DNA of 5,769 nt from Clostridiales bacterium (lineage in GTDB: Bacteria; Bacillota; Clostridia; UBA8921). The translations under genes and the position numbers were made by a program. Positions 1 through 5,769 of this stretch are shown in pieces; the stretch's first letter is position 1, and the number at the start of each line of letters is the position of its first letter. Location: contig DOHE01000039.1 of assembly GCA_003535395.1 (NCBI GenBank), positions 1 to 5,769 on the forward strand. Direction: 5' to 3'. The notes under the pieces were generated by a model. It saw only the letters and a list, made by a program, of their open reading frames with translations, was not told the DNA's origin and ran no database searches.

Positions 1-531
1 CATCGGGTGCAGCGTGTACCGGAGACGGAAGCTTCGGGGCGCATCCATACTTCCACGGTAACGGTGGCGGTATTGCCGGAAGCGCAGGAAGTGGATGTGG
101 AAATCAATCCTGTGGATCTGCAGATCGATACCTACCGGTCCGGTGGAGCCGGCGGACAGCATATCAACAAAACGGAATCTGCAATCCGTATCACGCATCT
201 GCCCACAGGCATCGTCGTCACCTGCCAGGACGAACGATCCCAGTACAAAAACCGGGACAAGGCCATGCGGGTGCTCAGGGCCAAGCTGTTTGAGATGGAG
301 CAGGAGAAAAAAGACCAGGAGATCGCATCCGCCAGGAAAAGCCAGGTGGGGACCGGGGACAGGAGCGAACGCATCCGCACTTACAATTTCCCGCAGGGAC
401 GGATGACGGACCACCGTATCGGGCTGTCCCTCTATAAACTGGAGGAGATCATGAACGGAGACCTGGACGAAGTCATCGATGCCCTGGCAACGTCTGCCAA
501 AATAAAGGACGACCCCTTGAATGATGGTTGA
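1..531 (+). CDS. prfA: Peptide chain release factor 1 (RF1), 3' part of gene
   Basis: The reading frame is open from base 1 and ends at TGA 529-531, leaving 176 C-terminal residues of a protein that is usually about 355-360 residues. RF1 reads UAA and UAG stop codons in the ribosomal A site and triggers release of the finished peptide. The codon-recognition tripeptide is visible as P-E-T (bases 19-27) within VQRVPETE. This PxT form marks RF1; RF2 would carry SPF. The catalytic GGQ lies at bases 151-159 within [14 protein letters not shown], the site that PrmC normally methylates on glutamine. The downstream block [17 protein letters not shown] and the late [14 protein letters not shown] are typical of the family. 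The N-terminal domain and the start codon lie outside the window. The gene's own stop is TGA, which RF2 reads, so RF1 does not terminate its own synthesis here. RF1 identity is very secure. Confidence 0.97.
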   Translation, partial: HRVQRVPETEASGRIHTSTVTVAVLPEAQEVDVEINPVDLQIDTYRSGGAGGQHINKTESAIRITHLPTGIVVTCQDERSQYKNRDKAMRVLRAKLFEMEQEKKDQEIASARKSQVGTGDRSERIRTYNFPQGRMTDHRIGLSLYKLEEIMNGDLDEVIDALATSAKIKDDPLNDG

Positions 532-545
532 GAATCATGTAAAAT
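517..545 (+). promoter_or_regulatory. Candidate sigma-A promoter for hpf
   Basis: A TTGAAT hexamer (517-522) is followed after 17 bases by TAAAAT (540-545). This is close to the TTGACA/TATAAT consensus with ideal spacing. The -35 box lies inside the last codons of prfA. The start site would fall near 552, giving a leader of roughly 36 bases before hpf. It would let hpf be expressed apart from prfA, which fits a stationary-phase protein. The call rests on the two hexamers only; an alternative sigma factor site was not recognised. Confidence 0.5.
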
Positions 546-587
546 CGAAGGTGAAAGGCAACTCATTCAGCGGAAGGAGAGATCGGC

Positions 588-1118
588 ATGAGAATCGTGA
601 CAAGCGGTAAAAACATCGAGCTGACGGACGCCATCAAAACGCAGGTAGGCAGAAAACTGGGGAAACTGGAAAAGTTTTTTCCTGAGTCCACAGAGATGCA
701 TGTAACGGTAAGTGTTGAAAAAAACAGGCAGATCGTTGAAGTGACCATTCCATTCAACAGCGTGATCATCCGGGCGGAAATCGCGGATACGGACTTGTAT
801 GCCGCCATCGACAAATCCGTGGATGTGATCGAAAGACAGATCCGCAAAAACAAGACCCGCCTGGAGAAAAGGCTTCATCACGGAGCGCTGGACAAGGAAA
901 ACTACATGATACGTGAAGAAGTGACGGAGGAAAAAGAATACAACATAGTCAGGAACAAGAAGATCATCGTGAAGCCCATGACCACGGAAGAGGCGATCCT
1001 GCAGATGAACCTGCTGGGCCATGAGTTTTTCCTCTACCAGGACGCGGATCAAAAAAAGATATCAGTGGTGTATCGGCGCCGGGACGGGAATTATGGAGTG
1101 ATTGAGCCGGAGGCATAG
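588..1118 (+). CDS. hpf: Long-form ribosome hibernation promoting factor
   Basis: The protein has 176 residues, in the usual range for the long HPF of Firmicutes. HPF binds the 30S subunit across the decoding channel when growth slows, and the long form joins two 70S ribosomes into an inactive 100S dimer. Residues 1 to about 100 form the S30AE-type ribosome-binding domain, beginning MRIVTSGKNIELTDAI and containing the basic helix IERQIRKNKTRLEKRL. A charged linker follows (about 100-120). The C-terminal dimerisation domain is clear from KPMTTEEAILQMNLLGHEFF (129-148) and VVYRRRDGNYGVIEP (160-174). The ATG at 588 is supported by AAGGAG at 574-579, 8 bases upstream. The gene starts 56 bases after prfA, likely from its own promoter, and is followed by a terminator-like hairpin. 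Nothing in the protein looks damaged or unusual. Confidence 0.95.
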   Translation: MRIVTSGKNIELTDAIKTQVGRKLGKLEKFFPESTEMHVTVSVEKNRQIVEVTIPFNSVIIRAEIADTDLYAAIDKSVDVIERQIRKNKTRLEKRLHHGALDKENYMIREEVTEEKEYNIVRNKKIIVKPMTTEEAILQMNLLGHEFFLYQDADQKKISVVYRRRDGNYGVIEPEA

Positions 1119-1187
1119 GATGCAGCGTTCCCTTTGCCAGAAAATGGCCGGGGGAGATCCGGTTTGAATTATATGGATTTTCAGCGC

Positions 1188-1223
1188 GGGGGGCTTGGCC
1201 TGAAAACGGCCGGGCCTTCTTTT
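1188..1223 (+). terminator. Intrinsic terminator or attenuator between hpf and pcrA
   Basis: The left arm GGGGGGCTTGGCC (1188-1200) pairs with GGCCGGGCCTTCT (1208-1220) around the 7-base loop TGAAAAC. The stem can reach 13 pairs, of which several, mainly in its lower half, are G-T wobbles. The firm core is GGCC/GGCC plus the CGG/GCC segment above the wobble-rich base. A T-rich run, TTCTTTT (1217-1223), overlaps the 3' arm. This is the layout of a rho-independent terminator for hpf. It ends only about 8 bases before the pcrA ribosome binding site, with no room for a promoter between, so some read-through into pcrA seems required unless pcrA starts elsewhere. Confidence 0.65.
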
Positions 1224-1230
1224 ACAGAAC

Positions 1231-1238
1231 GGAAGGAG
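1231..1238 (+). promoter_or_regulatory. Ribosome binding site of pcrA
   Basis: GGAAGGAG at 1231-1238 lies 10 bases before ATG 1249 and fixes that start. The proximity of the upstream terminator-like hairpin means that RNA folding there could also affect access to this site. Confidence 0.8.
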
Positions 1239-1248
1239 CAGCAGACAT

Positions 1249-3384
1249 ATGGATCTTTTCAGGGGATTGAATCCGCAGCAGGCGGAGGCGGTGCGACATA
1301 CGGAGGGGCCTTTGCTGATCCTTGCCGGTGCGGGTTCAGGGAAGACCCGGGTATTGACTCACCGGATCGCATACATGGTCATGGAAAAGAAAGTGTCGCC
1401 CCATTCCATCCTGGCCATCACATTTACCAATAAGGCTGCCAGGGAAATGAAAGAACGCGTGGAAAATATTCTTGGCCGCAGCACGAACGGTCTTTGGATC
1501 TCAACCTTCCATTCCATGTGTGCCCGGATACTCAGGCAGGAGATCCACACCCTGGGATATACCCGCACATTCACCATATATGACCAGGATGATCAAAAGA
1601 CCCTGGTGCGGGACTGTTTCCGTGAACTCAATCTCAATGACAAAGACAGGCAATTCGATCCCGGCGTTGTGGTGGACCGCATCAACCGGGCCAAGGATGC
1701 CTGTGTGTGGCCGGATACATACGAAGGACACTTCCGGGAGGATTTTCGCAGCGGACGGGTAGCCCCGGTATACCGATTGTACCAGCAGAAACTAAAAAAA
1801 AGCAATGCTCTGGATTTCGGCGATCTCATCGCCCTGACGGTGCGCCTCTTCCAGGAAGATTCCAAGGTGCTGAAGTCTTACCAGGACCAGTTCCGGTACA
1901 TCCTGGTGGATGAATATCAGGACACCAATCATGCCCAGTACCGCCTGGTGGAAATGCTGGCCAGACGCAGCGGGAACCTTTGTGTGGTGGGGGATGATGA
2001 CCAGTCCATTTATAGTTTCCGGGGAGCGGATATATCCAATATCCTGGATTTTGAAAAAGATTTCAAGGGATGCACGGTCATAAAACTGGAGCAGAACTAT
2101 CGGTCAACGGTGAATATCATCAAAGCTGCGGGGCAGGTCATCGCCAACAATATGGGCCGGAAAAGCAAGACTTTATGGACGGCGAATCCTGAAGGCAGCC
2201 GGATCAGCATTATCAAAGCGGAGAATGCTTACGATGAAGCGCGGCAGATCACTTCCCGGATCCGGCACGAATGCGCTTCCGGCACGCACAGTTTTGGAGA
2301 CTATGCCATATTATACCGGATCAATGCTCTGTCCCGTGTGCTGGAAGAATCCCTGCTGGCGGAGGGAATCCCTTATACCATTTATGGAGGTATCCGTTTC
2401 TACGACCGCAAGGAGATCAAGGATGTGCTGGCCTATATCCGGTTTTTAGTCAACCCCGGAGATGTGTTGAGCCTGCGGCGGATCATCAATGTACCGGCCC
2501 GGGGCATCGGCGCCGTCACCCTGTCCCGGATCGAACAGACTGCAGCACAGCTTGGCATCAGCATCCTGGAGGCGGTGGAGCACCTGAAGTCGGACCCCGC
2601 TTCAAAACGCGCTTTCATAGCGCTGGACGGGTTTCACCGCCTGATCTCGCAGCTCATGGCCCAAAAGGACCGCGTTCCGGTTCATACCATGATCGAAAGG
2701 GTTCTGGAAGAAACAGGGCTGGTCAAGGAACTTGAGCAGCAGGACCATGATACAGAACATGACCGGGCAGGAAATGTACGGGAGCTGGTATCCCTGGCCA
2801 GGGACTTTGAAGACCAGGCCAGCACAGGTCTGGAAGAATTTCTGGAGCATGTGGCTCTGGTTTCCGACACAGACCGCATGGGGCCGGACAGCGAGAATGT
2901 GACTCTGATGACCTTGCACAGCGCCAAAGGGCTGGAATTTCCGGTAGTATTTCTGGCCGGCATGGAGGACGGCATCTTTCCGTCCCAGCGGTCCATCGGC
3001 AGTTCATACCAGACCGAAGAAGAGCGAAGGCTGTGCTATGTAGGGATCACCCGGGCAAAGGAACGGCTCATCCTCACCCATGCCAGGGAACGAATGCTGT
3101 ATGGATCCACCCAGGCCCAGCAGCCTTCCCGCTTTTTAAAAGAGATCCCGGCGGATTGCTGTGATGCCCCGGGCCGCCCGCCCCGAAAAAAAGATACCGT
3201 CACGAGCCAGGACAACCGACAGACCCTGAAACCCGGAGACCGGGTACGGCATAAAAAATTCGGCCCGGGAGTTGTAACGGCAATGGTACCGAACAGGGAC
3301 GATCTCTACATCACTGTGGAATTTGACGATGCAGGGATCCGCAGGTTTCTCGGATCCCTGGCCAACCTTGAAAAGCTTGGATAA
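1249..3384 (+). CDS. pcrA: ATP-dependent 3'-5' DNA helicase PcrA (UvrD family)
   Basis: This is a complete superfamily 1A helicase of 711 residues, close to the roughly 720-740 usual for PcrA. It unwinds DNA 3' to 5' using ATP, acts in nucleotide excision repair, strips recombinase from DNA and supports replication of rolling-circle plasmids. All motifs are present in order: Q-motif LNPQQAEAV (7-15), Walker A AGAGSGKT (26-33), motif Ia TFTNKAAREM (58-67), Walker B VDEYQDTN (220-227), motif III GDDDQSIYSFRGA (248-260), motif IV LEQNYRST (280-287), motif V TLMTLHSAKGLEFPVVFLAG (552-571) and motif VI CYVGITRAKERL (596-607). After a low-complexity linker (about 636-660) comes the Tudor-like domain GDRVRHKKFGPGVVTAM (663-679), which in PcrA contacts RNA polymerase. 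UvrD is the alternative name within the same family; the Firmicute context favours PcrA. No ligA or pcrB is seen nearby, unlike in Bacillus. Confidence 0.96.
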   Translation: MDLFRGLNPQQAEAVRHTEGPLLILAGAGSGKTRVLTHRIAYMVMEKKVSPHSILAITFTNKAAREMKERVENILGRSTNGLWISTFHSMCARILRQEIHTLGYTRTFTIYDQDDQKTLVRDCFRELNLNDKDRQFDPGVVVDRINRAKDACVWPDTYEGHFREDFRSGRVAPVYRLYQQKLKKSNALDFGDLIALTVRLFQEDSKVLKSYQDQFRYILVDEYQDTNHAQYRLVEMLARRSGNLCVVGDDDQSIYSFRGADISNILDFEKDFKGCTVIKLEQNYRSTVNIIKAAGQVIANNMGRKSKTLWTANPEGSRISIIKAENAYDEARQITSRIRHECASGTHSFGDYAILYRINALSRVLEESLLAEGIPYTIYGGIRFYDRKEIKDVLAYIRFLVNPGDVLSLRRIINVPARGIGAVTLSRIEQTAAQLGISILEAVEHLKSDPASKRAFIALDGFHRLISQLMAQKDRVPVHTMIERVLEETGLVKELEQQDHDTEHDRAGNVRELVSLARDFEDQASTGLEEFLEHVALVSDTDRMGPDSENVTLMTLHSAKGLEFPVVFLAGMEDGIFPSQRSIGSSYQTEEERRLCYVGITRAKERLILTHARERMLYGSTQAQQPSRFLKEIPADCCDAPGRPPRKKDTVTSQDNRQTLKPGDRVRHKKFGPGVVTAMVPNRDDLYITVEFDDAGIRRFLGSLANLEKLG

Positions 3385-3389
3385 TGCCG

Positions 3390-3427
3390 GGTTTAGCGGC
3401 AGGTTTAGCGGCAGGGGTTTAGCGGCA
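3390..3427 (+). repeat. Three tandem copies of a 12-base repeat
   Basis: GGTTTAGCGGCA occurs at 3390-3401, 3402-3413 and 3416-3427, identical each time, with two extra G bases before the third copy. The block begins 5 bases after the pcrA stop codon. Each copy carries AGCGGC, which can pair with the single GCCGCT at 3447-3452. Function is unknown; it may simply have arisen by replication slippage. Confidence 0.9.
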
Positions 3428-3452
3428 GGAGACTTTATTTCCCGGAGCCGCT
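3421..3452 (+). other. Hairpin-capable segment before the his promoter
   Basis: AGCGGC (3421-3426) is complementary to GCCGCT (3447-3452), and inside it GGA (3428-3430) can pair with TCC (3440-3442). The final T is also the first base of the -35 box. No T-rich run follows the 3' arm, so it is not a normal intrinsic terminator for pcrA. No other convincing pcrA terminator was found in this gap. Confidence 0.35.
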
Positions 3453-3481
3453 TGACAAAAGGCGACACCTTGTTGTATTAT
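3452..3481 (+). promoter_or_regulatory. Strong sigma-A promoter of the his operon
   Basis: A perfect TTGACA (3452-3457) is followed after 18 bases by TATTAT (3476-3481), one mismatch from consensus. The start site would fall at about 3487-3490, giving a leader of about 70 bases before hisZ. That leader is too short for a histidine T-box, which needs roughly 200 bases, and contains no run of histidine codons in a leader peptide. Control is therefore more likely at initiation. Confidence 0.75.
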
Positions 3482-3513
3482 CATAGCCAAATGCTTTAGC
3501 ATACTAATATGAT
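3480..3513 (+). promoter_or_regulatory. Interrupted palindrome over the his start site, candidate operator
   Basis: The inner dyad ATGC-TTTA-GCAT (3491-3502) and the outer dyad ATCATA (3480-3485) with TATGAT (3508-3513) share the same centre at 3496.5. The 5-base spacers between them, GCCAA and ACTAA, do not match. The element overlaps the end of the -10 box and the predicted start site, where a bound repressor would block transcription. The same bases in RNA could form a small 5' hairpin. The regulator is not in this window and its identity is unknown. Confidence 0.45.
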
Positions 3514-3514
3514 G

Positions 3515-3546
3515 AAGCGAAAAAGCGATAAAGCGATAAAGCGAAG
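3515..3546 (+). repeat. Four tandem copies of an 8-base repeat in the hisZ leader
   Basis: The units are AAGCGAAA (3515-3522), AAGCGATA (3523-3530), AAGCGATA (3531-3538) and AAGCGAAG (3539-3546). They fill the untranslated leader between the palindrome and the ribosome binding site. The array is purine-rich and should stay unstructured. It could vary in copy number by slippage. Confidence 0.85.
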
Positions 3547-3548
3547 AG

Positions 3549-3554
3549 AGGAGG
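3549..3554 (+). promoter_or_regulatory. Ribosome binding site of hisZ
   Basis: AGGAGG at 3549-3554 is a full match to the anti-Shine-Dalgarno core, 6 bases before ATG 3561. It supports that start codon firmly. Confidence 0.85.
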
Positions 3555-3560
3555 GACAGC

Positions 3561-4838
3561 ATGGGCAAATGGAGTATATACACTCCGGACGGGATCCCCG
3601 ATATCCTGTTTAAGGAATGCCGGGAAAAGCGGGTTATGGAGGAAAGGATCCGGCATCACCTTATGTCCTTCGGATACCAGGAAATCGAAACCCCTACTAT
3701 CGAATTTTATGATGTGTTTGACAGAGAAGGCGGATTGGCCACCCAGGAAGCCATGTTTAAATTCTTTGACCAGGAGGGACGCATCCTGGTGCTGCGGCCG
3801 GACTTTACCGTGCCGGTGGCCCGGATCGCTGCCACCCGGCTCAAAGAAGGCGATGGGCCCTGCCGGGTTTTTTATGTGGGCAATGCTTTCCGGTATGACG
3901 AAAAAGGTGGAGGCAAGCGCCGGGAATTCACCCAGGCGGGAGTGGAACTGCTGGGCGCAGGAACTGTGGAAGCGGACGCGGAAGTCATCGCCCGGGCAGT
4001 ATATTGCCTGAAAGCAGCGGGCCTTAAGGAATTCCAGATCGATATCGGACAGGTGGAATTTTTCAAGGGTCTGATGGAAGAAGCCGGTATCCATCCGTCG
4101 GATGCGGAGGAAATCAGGATCCTTATCGACAAAAAGGACTTTCTGGGTTTGAAAGACCTGGTGCGGGGGTATGAGTTGGAACCCGGGCTTCAGGAATTGA
4201 TCCTGGAACTGCCCCGCATATTCGGGCCGGCTTCTGTTCTGGAAAGACTGGCAGGCCGACGGCTGAATCAAAGGTGCCGTAAGGCGCTCCGGAACCTGAC
4301 GGAAGTTTATGAGATCCTGAAGGAATACGGGCTGGTTCGTCATGTATCCATTGATTTGGGAATGGTATCCAGTTTGAACTATTATACGGGCTTGATTTTC
4401 AAGGGATTTACCCTGGGTGTGCCGTACCCGGTACTCAGCGGCGGCCGCTATGACACTTTGCTGGGAACTTTTGGAAAATCCTGGCCGGCCACCGGATTTT
4501 CCATGGGGATCAATCTCATGCAGATGGCGCTGGGAACGGGTTCAGCGGAGCAGGAGGAAGGGGAGGCGGAGGTGCTGATCATCCGGGAGACCGGGCAGTC
4601 CTGTGCAGCTGCGTTTCGCCTTGCCGCAAGCCTGCAGCCGGTGATGGGAAGGGTACAGGCCGATGTGCTGGGGTATGACCTTCAAGCAGCGCTGCATTTT
4701 GCCAGGAACCGGCGGATCCCCTGGATCGCAGTGGCCAAAGCGGGCAGACCGGTCCTGGTTCGTGCAGAAACCGGACAGATTGAACCATTTCCGGCCGGAA
4801 TCAGGGAAGATACAACGGAAGGGGGAGATTTGGAATGA
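3561..4838 (+). CDS. hisZ: ATP phosphoribosyltransferase regulatory subunit HisZ
   Basis: This 425-residue protein is a class II histidyl-tRNA synthetase paralogue that pairs with short HisG to form the first enzyme of histidine synthesis and to sense histidine. Synthetase-like blocks remain: TPDGIPDIL (8-16), ETPTIEF (43-49), [12 protein letters not shown] (78-89), [18 protein letters not shown] (110-127) and SGGRYDTLL (293-301). Key residues for charging tRNA are missing: the HisS RGLDYYT loop reads SSLNYYT (270-276), and the motif 3 GLER reads GINL (316-319), losing the ATP-binding arginine. This and the adjacent short hisG decide for HisZ over HisS. The protein is longer than many HisZ (about 330-390). 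Residues from about 336 (AEVLIIRE to GRPVLVRAE) resemble a reduced anticodon-binding domain. The gene is first in the operon, has its own promoter, and overlaps hisG by four bases. Confidence 0.93.
   Translation: MGKWSIYTPDGIPDILFKECREKRVMEERIRHHLMSFGYQEIETPTIEFYDVFDREGGLATQEAMFKFFDQEGRILVLRPDFTVPVARIAATRLKEGDGPCRVFYVGNAFRYDEKGGGKRREFTQAGVELLGAGTVEADAEVIARAVYCLKAAGLKEFQIDIGQVEFFKGLMEEAGIHPSDAEEIRILIDKKDFLGLKDLVRGYELEPGLQELILELPRIFGPASVLERLAGRRLNQRCRKALRNLTEVYEILKEYGLVRHVSIDLGMVSSLNYYTGLIFKGFTLGVPYPVLSGGRYDTLLGTFGKSWPATGFSMGINLMQMALGTGSAEQEEGEAEVLIIRETGQSCAAAFRLAASLQPVMGRVQADVLGYDLQAALHFARNRRIPWIAVAKAGRPVLVRAETGQIEPFPAGIREDTTEGGDLE
4819..4827 (+). promoter_or_regulatory. Ribosome binding site of hisG, inside hisZ
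   Basis: AAGGGGGAG (4819-4827) lies within the last hisZ codons. It is 7 bases before ATG 4835 and 13 before a second in-frame ATG at 4841, so it favours the upstream start and the ATGA overlap. Confidence 0.65.
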
Positions 4839-5491
4839 AAATGCTCTCCGTAGCCCTGGCAAAGGGAAGACTGGCAGAACTCTCCCTGCAGTTTTTTGAA
4901 AAAGCGGGGTATGATGTTTCCATGATGAAGGAAGACTCCCGCAGGCTCATCTTCACCGATGAAGACCGCAGCATGCGCTTTTTCCTTGTCAAACCTTCGG
5001 ACGTTCCCACATATGTGGATTATGGAGCCGCAGATGTGGGAATCGCCGGCTGGGACACCATTCTGGAGGAAGGCCGTTCCTTTTACGAGGTGCTCAATCT
5101 GGGGTTTGGTGCATGCCGCATGGTGCTGGCGGGTCCGAAAGAGTACGAGGGACGGCTTGACAGCCTCACCATTTCCAAAGTGGCCACCAAGTACCCAAAC
5201 ATTGCCCGGGAATATTTTCAAAGAAAGCGCCGTGAATCTGTGGAGATCATCCGCTTGAGCGGATCGGTGGAGCTGGCGCCGCTGGTGGGCCTGGCCCAGG
5301 TGATCGTGGATATTGTGGAAAGCGGAAGAACTCTTAAAGACAACGGCCTGGTCGTGCTGGACACCCTGACGGACATCAGCGCCCGGCTGATCGTGAACCG
5401 GGTGAGCATGAAACTGGAAAATGAGCGCATCGGAGCCCTTATTGAGAATTTCAGGCTTCAATTGGATAATAAAAAAGGAGGCACCCCATGA
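4835..5491 (+). CDS. hisG: ATP phosphoribosyltransferase catalytic subunit, short form
   Basis: HisG joins ATP and PRPP to give phosphoribosyl-ATP, the committed step of histidine synthesis, in the cytoplasm. At 218 residues it is the short form, which lacks the C-terminal histidine-sensing domain of the roughly 290-residue long form and depends on HisZ. Visible motifs are ALAKGRLAE (7-15), [13 protein letters not shown] (62-74), [11 protein letters not shown] (91-101), [15 protein letters not shown] (114-128), [14 protein letters not shown] (141-154) and the PRPP-binding loop [16 protein letters not shown] (157-172). In the segment usually written GIxGKD the lysine is a tryptophan (W73); this position varies in the family, so activity is not in doubt on that basis. 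The start ATG 4835 overlaps the hisZ stop as ATGA, suggesting coupled translation and matched amounts of the two subunits. ATG 4841 is a less likely alternative. Confidence 0.95.
   Translation: MKMLSVALAKGRLAELSLQFFEKAGYDVSMMKEDSRRLIFTDEDRSMRFFLVKPSDVPTYVDYGAADVGIAGWDTILEEGRSFYEVLNLGFGACRMVLAGPKEYEGRLDSLTISKVATKYPNIAREYFQRKRRESVEIIRLSGSVELAPLVGLAQVIVDIVESGRTLKDNGLVVLDTLTDISARLIVNRVSMKLENERIGALIENFRLQLDNKKGGTP
5475..5481 (+). promoter_or_regulatory. Ribosome binding site of hisD, inside hisG
   Basis: AAGGAGG (5475-5481) sits in the last hisG codons, 6 bases before ATG 5488, and fixes the hisD start. Confidence 0.8.
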
Positions 5492-5769
5492 ATATCCGTC
5501 TATACGACACCCGGACCGGATCCGGGGACAAGGGCGCCTTAAAGCAGTTCCTTCTTCGCCTGGAAGAACGGCGGGAGCAGAATATGTCCGCCGTGGAACA
5601 GACCGTCGCACAGATCCTGGACGATGTAAAAACCCGGGGCGATGCAGCCCTGCTGGCCTATACCCGCAAGTTTGACGGGGCGGATTTCAAATCACCGGAA
5701 GAGATGTGTGTCACCCGGGAAGAAATGGAGCATGCGCTGCGCCGGATTCCGTCTGCACTGCGTGACGCG
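5488..5769 (+). CDS. hisD: Histidinol dehydrogenase, 5' part of gene
   Basis: The frame opens at ATG 5488 and runs off the window end without a stop, giving the first 94 of about 430 residues. HisD is a zinc enzyme that oxidises L-histidinol to L-histidine in two NAD-dependent steps, the last steps of the pathway. The recognisable part is the N-terminal helix region [20 protein letters not shown] followed by RKFDG (about 40-64), which matches the conserved HisD pattern of V-x-x-I-x-x-V-x-x-x-G-D-x-A-L and FDG. The catalytic residues and zinc ligands lie beyond the window. The start overlaps the hisG stop as ATGA. Order hisZ-hisG-hisD is common in Firmicute his operons, which supports the call. 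The N-terminal segment before residue 35 is charged and poorly conserved. Confidence 0.92.
   Translation, partial: MNIRLYDTRTGSGDKGALKQFLLRLEERREQNMSAVEQTVAQILDDVKTRGDAALLAYTRKFDGADFKSPEEMCVTREEMEHALRRIPSALRDA

Noticed and set aside
1..531. Release factor 2 (prfB)
   Set aside because: The recognition tripeptide is PET (PxT type of RF1) and not SPF.
1163..1180. AT-rich TTGAATTATATGG as a pcrA promoter
   Set aside because: No acceptable -35 hexamer lies 16-18 bases upstream of the possible TTATAT box, where the sequence is GGCCGG.
1134..1433. A + strand open frame covering the hpf-pcrA gap and the start of pcrA
   Set aside because: It lacks an ATG start with a ribosome binding site, overlaps pcrA out of frame and has a low-complexity sequence; the gap is better explained by the hairpin and leader.
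3482..3560. Histidine T-box riboswitch or leader-peptide attenuator before hisZ
   Set aside because: The leader after the predicted start is about 70 bases, with no T-box consensus, no terminator and no run of histidine codons.
3504..4343. Long open frame on the - strand (279 codons) opposite hisZ
   Set aside because: It is antisense to a well-supported hisZ, has no recognisable domain, and its composition is what the reverse strand of GC-rich coding DNA produces.
3561..4838. Functional histidyl-tRNA synthetase (hisS)
   Set aside because: The RGLDYYT arginine and the motif 3 GLER arginine are replaced, and the gene overlaps a short hisG, which fits HisZ.
4682..5611. Long open frame on the - strand (309 codons) opposite hisG and parts of hisZ and hisD
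   Set aside because: It spans three real genes in antisense with no family pattern and no convincing ribosome binding site; a shadow frame.

Overview
The window is ordinary, dense bacterial chromosome with all genes on the + strand. It contains six genes: the 3' part of prfA, then hpf, pcrA, hisZ, hisG and the 5' part of hisD. GC content looks to be in the mid-50s percent by eye. Several features point to a Firmicute, most likely a moderately GC-rich member of the Clostridia: strong AGGAGG-type ribosome binding sites, a long-form hibernation factor, PcrA rather than UvrD/Rep, and the short HisG plus HisZ enzyme. This placement is an inference from gene content and signals, not from a search.

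Positions 1-1248 hold translation genes. Release factor 1 (prfA) enters from the left and ends at 531. A sigma-A-like promoter overlaps its last codons and probably gives hpf (588-1118) its own transcript. The 130-base gap after hpf contains a convincing GC-rich hairpin with a T-rich tail (1188-1223), very close to the pcrA ribosome binding site. An upstream GGCCGGG copy could compete with the hairpin, so it may act as an attenuator as well as a terminator.

Positions 1249-3384 encode a complete PcrA helicase with all UvrD-family motifs and the C-terminal domain that contacts RNA polymerase. The following 176-base gap is the most structured non-coding stretch. It holds three copies of a 12-base repeat, a hairpin-capable segment, a near-consensus promoter (TTGACA, 18 bases, TATTAT), an interrupted palindrome over the start-site region, four copies of an 8-base repeat and a strong ribosome binding site.

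Positions 3561-5769 are the start of a histidine biosynthesis operon. HisZ (a histidyl-tRNA synthetase paralogue without tRNA-charging residues) and short HisG together form ATP phosphoribosyltransferase, the first step of the pathway. HisD catalyses the last two steps. The genes are joined by two ATGA overlaps, which suggests translational coupling. No mobile element, CRISPR array, RNA gene or clearly new system was seen. The points of interest are regulatory (the pcrA leader and the his promoter) and the C-terminal extension of HisZ.
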